The notes below the pieces were generated by a model that worked only from the letters and a program-made list of their open reading frames with translations, was not told where the DNA came from and ran no database searches. Shown one piece after another: positions 1 through 5,170 of a stretch of DNA of 5,170 bases; within the stretch, counting starts at the first letter, position 1; every line of letters starts with the position of its first letter. Both the position numbers and the translations under genes were made by a program. The stretch comes from an uncultured Curtobacterium sp. (GTDB lineage Bacteria > Actinomycetota > Actinomycetes > Actinomycetales > Microbacteriaceae): positions 1-5,170 of the forward strand of contig CAJYIG010000359.1 in the NCBI GenBank assembly GCA_913774725.1. The letters are read 5' to 3'.

Positions 1-1174
1 CCGTCTCCTCGACCTGCCCGGGTCGGGCGTCGTGCGTGGCCAGGGCAGCCCCGACGGTCTCGGTCGCGATCGGGGTCGGCGGCTCCCAGGACACCACCCG
101 CAGGGTCTCCGGGGTGAGCAGGTTCTCGACGGGGACGTCGAGTTCCTCGGCGCGTGCGACGACGGCGGCCCGTGCTGCCTTGTAGCGGAGGTCCGCCTCG
201 GGGTTGCGGTCCGCCCAGGCGCGGGGCGGCGGGAGTGTGGCCTCGCCGGTGCCGCGGAGCTTCGGCAGGTCGTCGGTGGTGCGGCCGTCGTCGACGGCGG
301 CCCACCACCGGTCGAGTTCGGAGCGGCTCGCTCGCCCGGTGAAGGCCTTGACCGCGCCGAGCTCGGACTTCGAGGTCGGGTTCGCCGCGGCGGCCGCGAC
401 GATCGCCGAGTCGGGGATGATGCGACCCGGGGCGGTGTCGACCTCGCGTGCGTACGCGTCGCGGGCGGTCCAGAGCGACCGGGCGATCGCGAGGGCCCGG
501 GCGCCGCGGAGCGCGTGCATGCCGGAGAGACGGCGCCACGGTTCGGCCTTCGGCGGCTTCGGGGCGCGGGTCAGGACGGCGGCGAACTCCTCGGCGGCGA
601 TCCGGGACTTGCCGGCGGCGTCGAGCACCGCGGCGAGGGCGTCCCGCAGGTCCGGCAGCAGCTCGACGTCGAGCGCGGCGTAGACGAGCCAGGCCTGGGG
701 CAGCGGGCGGGTCGACCAGTCGGCGGCGGAGTGCGCCTTGGCGAGGGTGATGCCGAGGAGCTGCTCGACCACCGCGCCGAGACCGACGCGAGGGAACCCG
801 GCGATCCGGGCACCGAGCTCGGTGTCGAAGATGCGCGTCGGCACGAGACCGACCTCCTGCAGGCAGGGCAGGTCCTGCGACGCGGCGTGGAACAGCCACT
901 CCTCGTCGACGATCGCCTCCTGCAGCTCCGCGAAGTCGCCGATCGCGATCGGGTCGAACAGGAACGCGCCGGCACCCCGGCGGAAGACCTGGATGAGGTA
1001 GGCGCGCTGCGAGTACCGGTAGCCGCTCGCGCGCTCCGCGTCGACCGCGACCGGGCCGTGCCCTGTGGCGATCGCGGCGACCGCGCGCAGGTACTCGTCG
1101 CGGGCCTCGATCACGCGGACGGTGGCGTGCGAGTCCTCGAACGCCGGGTCGGCCGGGCTGGCGGGGTCGGTCAC
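1..1174 (-). CDS. rnd: Ribonuclease D (DEDDy 3'-5' exoribonuclease with HRDC region), 3' end cut by window edge
   Basis: This is a 3'-5' exoribonuclease of the RNase D family, expected to trim structured RNAs such as tRNA precursors in the cytoplasm. 391 residues are visible. The exonuclease domain spans about residues 28-180. All DEDDy metal-binding and catalytic residues are present: D45 and E47 (DAE, Exo I), D101 (HAASQDL, Exo II), and Y165 with D169 (YAALD, Exo III). An HRDC domain follows at about 213-290 (RRLSGMHALRGARALAIAR, then PGRIIPD). A second HRDC-like helical segment covers about 314-391, with LPPPRAW at 314-320 and ENLLTPETLR from 350. The start is GTG at 1174, chosen because it overlaps the upstream stop codon as GTGA and has a perfect AGGAGG eight bases upstream. 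Homologues are about 400-440 residues, so only a short C-terminal piece is probably missing. It forms a translationally coupled operon with the DUF3000 gene. The family assignment is secure; the in vivo substrate is inferred from the family. Confidence 0.93.
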   Translation of the reverse strand, partial: MTDPASPADPAFEDSHATVRVIEARDEYLRAVAAIATGHGPVAVDAERASGYRYSQRAYLIQVFRRGAGAFLFDPIAIGDFAELQEAIVDEEWLFHAASQDLPCLQEVGLVPTRIFDTELGARIAGFPRVGLGAVVEQLLGITLAKAHSAADWSTRPLPQAWLVYAALDVELLPDLRDALAAVLDAAGKSRIAAEEFAAVLTRAPKPPKAEPWRRLSGMHALRGARALAIARSLWTARDAYAREVDTAPGRIIPDSAIVAAAAANPTSKSELGAVKAFTGRASRSELDRWWAAVDDGRTTDDLPKLRGTGEATLPPPRAWADRNPEADLRYKAARAAVVARAEELDVPVENLLTPETLRVVSWEPPTPIATETVGAALATHDARPGQVEET

Positions 1175-1752
1175 TTCGTGGTCCTCCTCGGAGCCAGCAG
1201 GGTCACGCCGTCCGACGCCGGCGGGAGCCCCGCGAGCATCGCGACGATCTCCTCCCAGGCCTCGACGTGCGCGGTCAGGTCCTCGTCGCGGGGCGTCCAC
1301 GAGGCCCGGAGCTCGAGCTGTGCGCCGTCGCCCTGGGCCGCGAGGTCGCCGTAGCCGCGCGAGATGATCTTGGTCGCCGTGCCCGACGCCCGGTCGTACG
1401 TCGCCCCGTGGGCCGCGAGCGCGTCGACGAGCCAACTCCAGGTCACGTCGGCGACGAACTCGTCCACGCCGATCTCCGGTTCGAGCGGTGCCTGGGCGAA
1501 CGTCACGACGCGGAACGCGCCGCCCCAGCCCTCGGGCTCGTCGGGGTCGTACAGCGCGATGAAGCGACCGGTCCCGAGGTCGGAGTCGATGCCGTGCACT
1601 GCGCCCGACACGTCCGCCGCGAGGGCGATCGACCAGGGCGCTATCCGCGACGGCGAGGGGATCTCCGTCACCGTGGTCTCGGTGCGGGTCCGGCCCGATG
1701 CGACGAACGCGCGCAGGCGTTCGAAGGCCTCGGGCTCTCGGGATTCGGACAC
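1171..1752 (-). CDS. DUF3000 family protein
   Basis: A 193-residue soluble protein of the actinobacterial DUF3000 family, whose biochemical role is unknown. The family hallmarks are IPSPSRIAPWSIALAADV (about 31-48), GTGRFIALYDP then GWGGAFRVV (about 60-83), PEIGVDEFVADVTWSWLVDAL (about 92-112), the ELRASWTP stretch (147-154) and a closing AGLPP-DGVTLL. There is no signal peptide or membrane segment. The length is normal for the family. The start is GTG at 1752. No good Shine-Dalgarno sequence precedes it, but a TAGTCT -10-like hexamer ends six bases upstream, so the mRNA may be leaderless. The stop codon overlaps the RNase D start by four bases. The pairing with an RNase D gene is also found in M. 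tuberculosis (Rv2680-Rv2681), which suggests a shared role in RNA metabolism. That functional link is inference only. Confidence 0.92.
   Translation of the reverse strand: MSESREPEAFERLRAFVASGRTRTETTVTEIPSPSRIAPWSIALAADVSGAVHGIDSDLGTGRFIALYDPDEPEGWGGAFRVVTFAQAPLEPEIGVDEFVADVTWSWLVDALAAHGATYDRASGTATKIISRGYGDLAAQGDGAQLELRASWTPRDEDLTAHVEAWEEIVAMLAGLPPASDGVTLLAPRRTTK
1183..1188 (-). promoter_or_regulatory. Shine-Dalgarno sequence of the RNase D gene, inside the DUF3000 coding region
   Basis: On the minus strand the sequence reads AGGAGG, followed by eight bases and then GTG. It lies inside the last codons of the DUF3000 gene (the RRTT residues). It decides the GTG start at 1174 for RNase D and supports translational coupling through the GTGA stop/start overlap. 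Confidence 0.85.
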
Positions 1753-1758
1753 GCTTGC

Positions 1759-1764
1759 AGACTA
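1759..1764 (-). promoter_or_regulatory. Putative -10 element (TAGTCT) for the DUF3000-RNase D operon
   Basis: The minus strand reads TAGTCT, which fits the actinobacterial TANNNT -10 pattern. Six bases separate it from the GTG at 1752, so transcription would start at or next to the start codon, as for a leaderless mRNA. A partial -35 (CTGATC, 1788-1783, with the TGA core) lies 18 bases upstream, inside the divergent hydrolase gene. It shares two base pairs with the opposite-strand -10. Prediction from sequence only. Confidence 0.5.
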
Positions 1765-1768
1765 GGCT
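1763..1768 (+). promoter_or_regulatory. Putative -10 element (TAGGCT) for the alpha/beta hydrolase gene
   Basis: TAGGCT fits TANNNT and is followed by seven bases and then the ATG at 1776, again the geometry of a leaderless transcript. I see no recognisable -35 at 16-19 bases upstream. The hexamer overlaps the divergent -10 of the DUF3000 operon at 1763-1764, around the palindromic CTAG at 1762-1765. Confidence 0.45.
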
Positions 1769-1775
1769 CCGGACC

Positions 1776-2999
1776 ATGTCCCGATCAGCGCGACCCGCCG
1801 AGGACGTCGTCCAGGAGACCGCACGATCGGCCGGGTTCGTCGCCCTCGGCGCGGGCATCGCCGCAGCAGCGGTGGCCACCGCGGTCATCGGCGGCTTCGT
1901 CGCCGCCGTCGCCCGAGCGGTCGTCACGCCCGACCGGAAACGCGTCGAGCGGGTCCCGATCCACGCCGTCGATCCCGGACGCATGACCGTGACCCTCGAA
2001 CGGACGGCCGACACCGAGCTGCAGGGCCGCTACAGCCTGTGGTTCGGCGGCGGCACCGGACATATGCGGGTCGGCGAGGTGCTCGGCACGACGGACACGA
2101 CCGTCACGCGTCGCATCATCGCGATCGACGCCGGCGACCCGACCGCTGCTCGACGCGGACGCTGGGGCGGCTGGTTCTACCTGACGCCAGGCGAGCTCGA
2201 CGTCCCGGTCGAGGACGTCGACATCCCGACCCCGAACGGCCCCGCACCGGCGTGGGTCGTCCGCGCCGACGACCCGGACGCGCCCTGGGCGGTGCTCGTG
2301 CACGGCCGTGGGGTCACCCGCGCCGAGACGATCCGCGCCGTCCCGGTATTCCGGGCCGCCGGGTACTCGGTCGTGCTCGCGTCGTGGCGGAACGACGGCG
2401 TCGCCCCGCGCAGCGACGACGGTCGCTACGGGCTCGGCAGCACCGAGTGGGAGGACGTCGACGGTGTCCTCCGCTGGCTCGCCGCGCAGCAGGCGCGGAG
2501 CGTCGTGCTCATGGGGTGGTCGATGGGCGGCGCGGTCGTCCTGCAGACACTCGTCCGGTCGCGCTTCGCCGGTCTCGTCGACGGGATCGTGCTCGAGTCG
2601 CCGGTCGTCGACTGGTACGCCGTGCTCAAGTCGCAGAGCCGGGTCCTGAAGCTGCCGCGCCCGGTGCGCAAGATCGCCCAGCGCATCCTCCGCACGCCCG
2701 TGCTGCACCACGTCGCCGGGCTGCACCACCCGGTGGACCTGCGGGAGCTCGACATGGTCGCCCGGGCCGACGAGCTGTCGGTGCCGATCCTCATCCTGCA
2801 CAGCGACGACGACGGGTTCGTGCCGTCCTCGGCGTCGCACGAACTGGCGCGGGTCCGTCCCGACATCGTGCGGCTCGAGGTGCAGACGACCGCGCGGCAC
2901 ACGAAGCTCTGGAACCACGACGCCGACTGGTTCGACGCGAGGATCCTCGCGTGGCTGACCGAGGTGGTGCAGCCGACGGACGCGACCAGCGCCCGGTAG
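1776..2999 (+). CDS. Membrane-anchored alpha/beta hydrolase (serine hydrolase)
   Basis: A 407-residue alpha/beta-hydrolase-fold protein, probably an esterase, lipase or peptidase-like enzyme; the substrate is unknown. Residues about 19-50 form one long hydrophobic Ala/Val/Gly helix, a likely membrane anchor or uncleaved signal. Residues about 51-158 are a region I cannot assign, with RYSLWFGGGTGHMRVGEV and RGRWGGWFYLTPGEL. The catalytic domain starts near 159. It shows an HGRG oxyanion-type turn (176-179), the nucleophile elbow GWSMGG with S249, the acid in LHSDDDGFVP (probably D346) and the histidine in ARHTKLWNHD (H375). The triad is therefore complete. Start choice: an in-frame start at 1698 would put 26 Arg-rich residues inside the divergent DUF3000 gene, so I prefer the ATG at 1776. 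It has no Shine-Dalgarno sequence but sits seven bases after a -10-like hexamer. Membrane topology is unclear from the flanking charges. The gene is transcribed alone and ends before a strong hairpin. Confidence 0.92.
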   Translation: MSRSARPAEDVVQETARSAGFVALGAGIAAAAVATAVIGGFVAAVARAVVTPDRKRVERVPIHAVDPGRMTVTLERTADTELQGRYSLWFGGGTGHMRVGEVLGTTDTTVTRRIIAIDAGDPTAARRGRWGGWFYLTPGELDVPVEDVDIPTPNGPAPAWVVRADDPDAPWAVLVHGRGVTRAETIRAVPVFRAAGYSVVLASWRNDGVAPRSDDGRYGLGSTEWEDVDGVLRWLAAQQARSVVLMGWSMGGAVVLQTLVRSRFAGLVDGIVLESPVVDWYAVLKSQSRVLKLPRPVRKIAQRILRTPVLHHVAGLHHPVDLRELDMVARADELSVPILILHSDDDGFVPSSASHELARVRPDIVRLEVQTTARHTKLWNHDADWFDARILAWLTEVVQPTDATSAR

Positions 3000-3020
3000 A
3001 CGCGACTGCAGACGGCCTGG

Positions 3021-3048
3021 AGGCACGGTGCCAGCTGGCACCGTGCCT
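3021..3048. terminator. Perfect 28-nt palindromic hairpin between convergent genes
   Basis: AGGCACGGTGCC is followed by AGCT and then its exact reverse complement, giving a 12-bp GC-rich stem (the AGCT loop is itself self-complementary). It starts 21 bases after the hydrolase stop and ends 15 bases before the stop of the convergent gene at 3064. On the plus strand only TTCC follows, so there is no U-tract; the minus-strand side has none either. GC-rich stems lacking a U-tract are common at actinobacterial 3' ends. The likely role is a bidirectional terminator or 3'-end protecting structure. Confidence 0.75.
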
Positions 3049-3063
3049 TCCGTCCGTCCCGGG

Positions 3064-3774
3064 TCAGCTCCTGTCTTCGCCCTGATCGTCCGCGGGTCGT
3101 AGCGCGATCGTCGTCGCGAGGACCGCCGTGCGGTCCGGCGTGAACGCGACGGTCACCACCGCCCCGGGAACGTCGAGCGCACAGAAGGGGAGGTCGTCAG
3201 CGCCGAAGCGGGACACCGCGGCGACGAAGGACCCGAGGTCGAGGACCGTGGAGCCCCGCTCGGCGGCCAGCCCGTACTTGATCGCGAACGTCTGCGCGGT
3301 CGATCGAGCGCCCTGCTCGAAGAGCCTGACGCGATCGTCGGGTGCGATGAGTCGGACGAGTTCGAGCGCCCGGTCCGCACCGGGTGCTGCGGAGGCTCTG
3401 AGGAGCGTCGCGAGTTCGTCGGCGCCGATGGTCTCGACCCCGGCGGATCGGTCGGTGACCGTGGCGGACAGGAACGTTCCGTCCGTTGCCCGGAGCAGGA
3501 TCGTGACGAGCTCGTCGCCGAAGTCGACCTGCCGGACGAGGACCGGTTCGTCCCCGAGCGCGTCGAGGGGCGCCACGAGGGCATCGTTGCCGGGCTCGCC
3601 CGCTCGTCTGCTCCGGCGGAGCGCGCGAGCGAGTGCAGCGGCGGGGGCGTCGTACGCGAGCACATCGGTGCCGTCCGGGACAGCGGCCAGGACCTCGTGG
3701 GCACGGTCGGGGACGCCGAGGCATCTGGGGAGAGTGAGGCGGAGCAGTGGCACGCTCGTGCCCGGGGTCGTCAC
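3064..3774 (-). CDS. Hypothetical protein, 236 residues, family not recognised
   Basis: I do not recognise a family. The protein is soluble, with no signal peptide or membrane helix. Its composition is Ala/Asp/Leu-rich with balanced charge, typical of a folded cytoplasmic protein. The pattern alternates strands and helices: a strand at about 34-42 (DGTDVLAYD), a helix with basic RRSRR at about 44-57, a strand-rich stretch at 76-108 (EPVLVRQVDFGDELVTILLR), a helix at 117-145 (ELATLLRASAAPGADRALELVRLI), and a closing strand-rich section at 196-226 (FCALDVPGAVVTVAF then TAVLATTIALRP). The only possible start is GTG at 3774, because an in-frame TGA lies just upstream at 3786-3784. GAAGG six bases before it is a good ribosome binding site. 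It lies 59 bases after the stop of the 415-residue gene on the same strand, and no clear terminator lies between them, so co-transcription is likely. The opposite-frame readings are Arg/Ser-rich, supporting this frame. Confidence 0.82.
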   Translation of the reverse strand: MTTPGTSVPLLRLTLPRCLGVPDRAHEVLAAVPDGTDVLAYDAPAAALARALRRSRRAGEPGNDALVAPLDALGDEPVLVRQVDFGDELVTILLRATDGTFLSATVTDRSAGVETIGADELATLLRASAAPGADRALELVRLIAPDDRVRLFEQGARSTAQTFAIKYGLAAERGSTVLDLGSFVAAVSRFGADDLPFCALDVPGAVVTVAFTPDRTAVLATTIALRPADDQGEDRS

Positions 3775-3833
3775 GTCAGGCCTTCACGAGGATGTGGGGA
3801 TCAGCCGTCGCGTGACGGGCGTGGCCGTGCCGA

Positions 3834-5081
3834 CTACCGAACACCGTGACCTCCGTCGCGCTCGTCCGCGGCGCGGATGAGCTGGTCCCGCCGGGGGAGT
3901 TCGGTCGGCATCTCCGTCGTGAACCACGGGAGCTCGACGGAGTCGATCCGGCCGTCGAGCATCCACACGAGGACCTCACCCGCGAGCGGTGCCTGGTCGG
4001 TGCGGTAGGCCAGTGATCCCGGGAGGGGACCGTCGGGGAAGTCGGTTCGGGGCGTCTCCTCGAGCACGACGTCCCAGATCCGCGGAGCTGTCTCGTGGAC
4101 GGCCCGCACCGCCTCGGCCTGCAGTCGGAGCTCCGCCGTTCCCGGCGCGGGGAGCGTGTCGAGGAACGCGAGCAGGAGCGACTGGACGCGGTGCGCCGCG
4201 AGGTCAGCGTCTCGAGTGCCGATCGACGGCACTGCGACCTCCGGACCGAACAGCCGCTCGAACGCTTCCGAGACACCGATGACCGAGGGATCGAGGACCA
4301 CGGTGGCCTCGCCGCTGTCGAAGAAGTCGATGCGGAGGACCGCCTGGGCGGGGTCGGCCGCGGCGCCGAGCGGGACGCCGAAGAACTCGCCGTCGATCAG
4401 TTGATCGTTGTCGCGGACGAGCGTCAGCATCTCGTCGTGTGAGAACCACAGGCCAGGTGGCGGTGCTGCTCTGCGACGACGGTCCCACTCGTGCACGTTC
4501 ACGGGCGATCCCGAGCGCATGACGATGTCGAGCTCGGTGACGAGCCACCGGAGCGGTGGGACGGTCAGCGATGTGAAGACGTCGTGGAACGCGGGGAGCA
4601 GGTGTTCGTCCGACGGCCGTGTCCGGAAGGACAGGAACTCGCTGTCAGTATCTGGACGGTGGAGCCAGATGGCAGGGCCCCCGCCCGGCATGATGATGAT
4701 CCTGGTCGGCGGCGTCTCCGGCCCGTTGTAGTGCCACGACTCGAACTCCGGGTGCGGTCCGGCGGTCAGACGCGAGCCGTCGGAGAACGTCATCGTCAGC
4801 GTCGATCCCGCGGCGTGCGCCTCGGTGACCAGAAGCGTGTGCAGGCGGAGAGCCGGCACCAGCCCCGCCTTGTCGCCCTCCGGATCGATCATCGTTGCGG
4901 TGTCCGGTGACACACCGAGGGAGAACGGACACTCGAGGATGACAGTGGCGCCGTTGGAGAGCAGAAGTCGGAGCGAGTAGTCGACCCAGATGGCGTCGAT
5001 TGTTTCTCCGACGAGGAGCAGGGGGACGTCCTCGACGGCCAGACCCGGCGTGCTCTGATCGGTGCCGTGGACCTTCGCCAT
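3834..5081 (-). CDS. Multidomain protein of unknown function with N-terminal DUF6188-like domain
   Basis: A 415-residue soluble protein that reads as three modules. Residues about 18-142 resemble the DUF6188 family: LVGETIDAIWVDYSLRLLL, ECPFSL, DPEG, the LTMTFSDGSRL strand pair, then FESWHYNGP and MPGGGPAIW. Residues about 172-275 form an unassigned domain (LRWLVTELDIVM, GLWFSHDEMLTLV, DNDQLIDGEFFGVPLG, then AVLRIDFFDSGEATVVLDP). Residues about 296-402 end in GEVLVWMLDGRIDSVELPWFTTEMPTELP. That ending resembles one I recall from small uncharacterised actinobacterial proteins, where it reads roughly LEYxWxTDExPTELP. No catalytic motif, signal peptide or membrane helix is evident. Start: the frame opens at a GTG at 5162, but I chose the ATG at 5081 because GGGGAG lies five bases upstream. 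The upstream 27 residues would be a poor, Arg/Ser-rich extension. It probably heads an operon with the 236-residue gene. Immunity-like or scaffolding roles are speculation. Confidence 0.85.
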   Translation of the reverse strand: MAKVHGTDQSTPGLAVEDVPLLLVGETIDAIWVDYSLRLLLSNGATVILECPFSLGVSPDTATMIDPEGDKAGLVPALRLHTLLVTEAHAAGSTLTMTFSDGSRLTAGPHPEFESWHYNGPETPPTRIIIMPGGGPAIWLHRPDTDSEFLSFRTRPSDEHLLPAFHDVFTSLTVPPLRWLVTELDIVMRSGSPVNVHEWDRRRRAAPPPGLWFSHDEMLTLVRDNDQLIDGEFFGVPLGAAADPAQAVLRIDFFDSGEATVVLDPSVIGVSEAFERLFGPEVAVPSIGTRDADLAAHRVQSLLLAFLDTLPAPGTAELRLQAEAVRAVHETAPRIWDVVLEETPRTDFPDGPLPGSLAYRTDQAPLAGEVLVWMLDGRIDSVELPWFTTEMPTELPRRDQLIRAADERDGGHGVR

Positions 5082-5088
5082 GTCGTCT

Positions 5089-5096
5089 CCCCCCCC
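5089..5096. repeat. C8/G8 homopolymer in the 5' leader of the 415-residue gene
   Basis: Eight consecutive C on the plus strand read as G8 on the coding strand. The run merges with the ribosome binding site: the 3' end of the G run plus AG makes GGGGAG, five bases from the ATG. It is the most conspicuous mononucleotide run I noticed in the window. A change in its length would not alter Shine-Dalgarno to ATG spacing but would change the leader and the distance to any promoter upstream. Confidence 0.9.
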
Positions 5097-5108
5097 GATG
5101 ACTCCTCG

Positions 5109-5138
5109 ATCTTGGCACGGCAGGAGCGAGGATGACCA
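5109..5138 (-). promoter_or_regulatory. Weak candidate promoter for the 415-residue gene
   Basis: On the minus strand TGGTCA (5138-5133) is separated by 18 bases from CAAGAT (5114-5109), which lies 27 bases before the ATG. Matches to the -35 (4 of 6) and -10 (3 of 6) consensus are modest, so this is only the best candidate in the short divergent gap. It would overlap the possible plus-strand start at 5132. Confidence 0.25.
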
Positions 5139-5170
5139 GCGAGAGAAATGTCGCGTACGCACGGCCTGAC
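5132..5170 (+). CDS. Possible start of a divergent gene, cut by right window edge
   Basis: An ATG at 5132 is preceded by AGGAG (5122-5126) at five-base spacing, a very good ribosome binding site. It opens 13 codons without a stop to the window edge (MTSERNVAYARPD). The position, 50 bases from the start of the minus-strand gene, suits a divergent neighbour. Against it, 13 codons are too few to judge coding character, and several (AGA, AAT, GCA, CCT) are unlike the G/C-ending codons of the rest of the window. No family can be named. Confidence 0.35.
   Translation, partial: MTSERNVAYARPD

Noticed and set aside
32..1354. 440-codon open frame on the plus strand
   Set aside because: It lies opposite RNase D, whose catalytic motifs are complete. 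The translation is Gly/Arg/Asp-rich with no domain, typical of a shadow frame in GC-rich DNA.
1698..1775. 26-residue N-terminal extension of the hydrolase
   Set aside because: It is Arg-rich, overlaps the divergent DUF3000 coding start and would skip the promoter-like spacing at 1776.
1785..3041. 418-codon open frame on the minus strand
   Set aside because: It is antisense to the alpha/beta hydrolase, which has an intact triad. The product is Arg/Asp/His-rich with no recognisable fold and runs through the terminator palindrome.
2039..3085. 348-codon plus-strand frame within the hydrolase gene
   Set aside because: Extremely Arg-rich frame-shifted reading of the hydrolase; no supporting ribosome binding site or motif.
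3805..3818. Small hairpin (CCGTC / GACGG, four-base loop) between the two right-hand minus-strand genes
   Set aside because: A five-base-pair stem without extension or U-tract is expected by chance in GC-rich DNA, so I do not call a terminator.
3128..3880. 250-codon plus-strand frame opposite the 236-residue gene
   Set aside because: Ser/Arg/Ala-rich translation without plausible secondary structure. The minus-strand frame has the better ribosome binding site and composition.
3776..4276. Minus-strand frame ending just before the GTG at 3774
   Set aside because: The near-abutting end suggested a coupled gene, but the product is Arg/Ser-rich and is a shifted reading of the 415-residue protein's C-terminal module.
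4690..4701. Short ATG/GAT trinucleotide run
   Set aside because: It encodes the consecutive Ile codons of RIIIMPGGG in the 415-residue protein; too short to call a microsatellite.
5082..5162. 27-residue N-terminal extension of the 415-residue protein from GTG at 5162
   Set aside because: Ser/Arg/Gly-rich and non-domain-like; the ATG at 5081 has a good ribosome binding site.

Overview
The window is very GC-rich, and nearly every real codon ends in G or C. GTG starts are common, and the gene content (a DUF3000 gene followed by an actinobacterial RNase D) points to an actinomycete. A Microbacteriaceae member such as Curtobacterium is my best guess; the genus is inference only. The density is that of an ordinary chromosome. 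I see no tRNA, rRNA, CRISPR array, insertion sequence or phage gene.

Left part (1-1752, minus strand): a tightly coupled pair. A DUF3000 protein (1752-1171) overlaps by four bases (GTGA) the start of a ribonuclease D (1174 to beyond the left edge). The RNase D has all DEDDy catalytic residues and a typical HRDC region. The same gene order is known in Mycobacterium tuberculosis (Rv2680-Rv2681), so this is conserved actinobacterial core.

Centre (1753-3063): diverging from DUF3000, with only 23 bases between the two start codons, is a membrane-anchored alpha/beta hydrolase (1776-2999, plus). The 23-bp gap holds two -10-like hexamers on opposite strands that share two base pairs. Each is spaced so that transcription would begin at the start codon. 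Neither gene has a convincing Shine-Dalgarno sequence, so this looks like a compact bidirectional promoter driving two leaderless mRNAs. The hydrolase is followed by a perfect 28-nt palindrome that probably terminates transcription between convergent genes.

Right part (3064-5170): a minus-strand pair of less conserved genes. A 415-residue protein (5081-3834) appears to be built of three modules: an N-terminal DUF6188-like domain, an unassigned middle domain and a C-terminal domain ending in a W-x(4)-MPTELP type motif. It is followed 59 bases later by a 236-residue protein I do not recognise (3774-3064). They may form an operon. The leader of the first gene carries an eight-base homopolymer beside the ribosome binding site. 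A possible further gene starts on the plus strand at 5132 and runs off the window.

The most interesting items are the symmetric divergent promoter and the uncharacterised modular protein with its unknown partner. Nothing here allows me to claim a complete new system.
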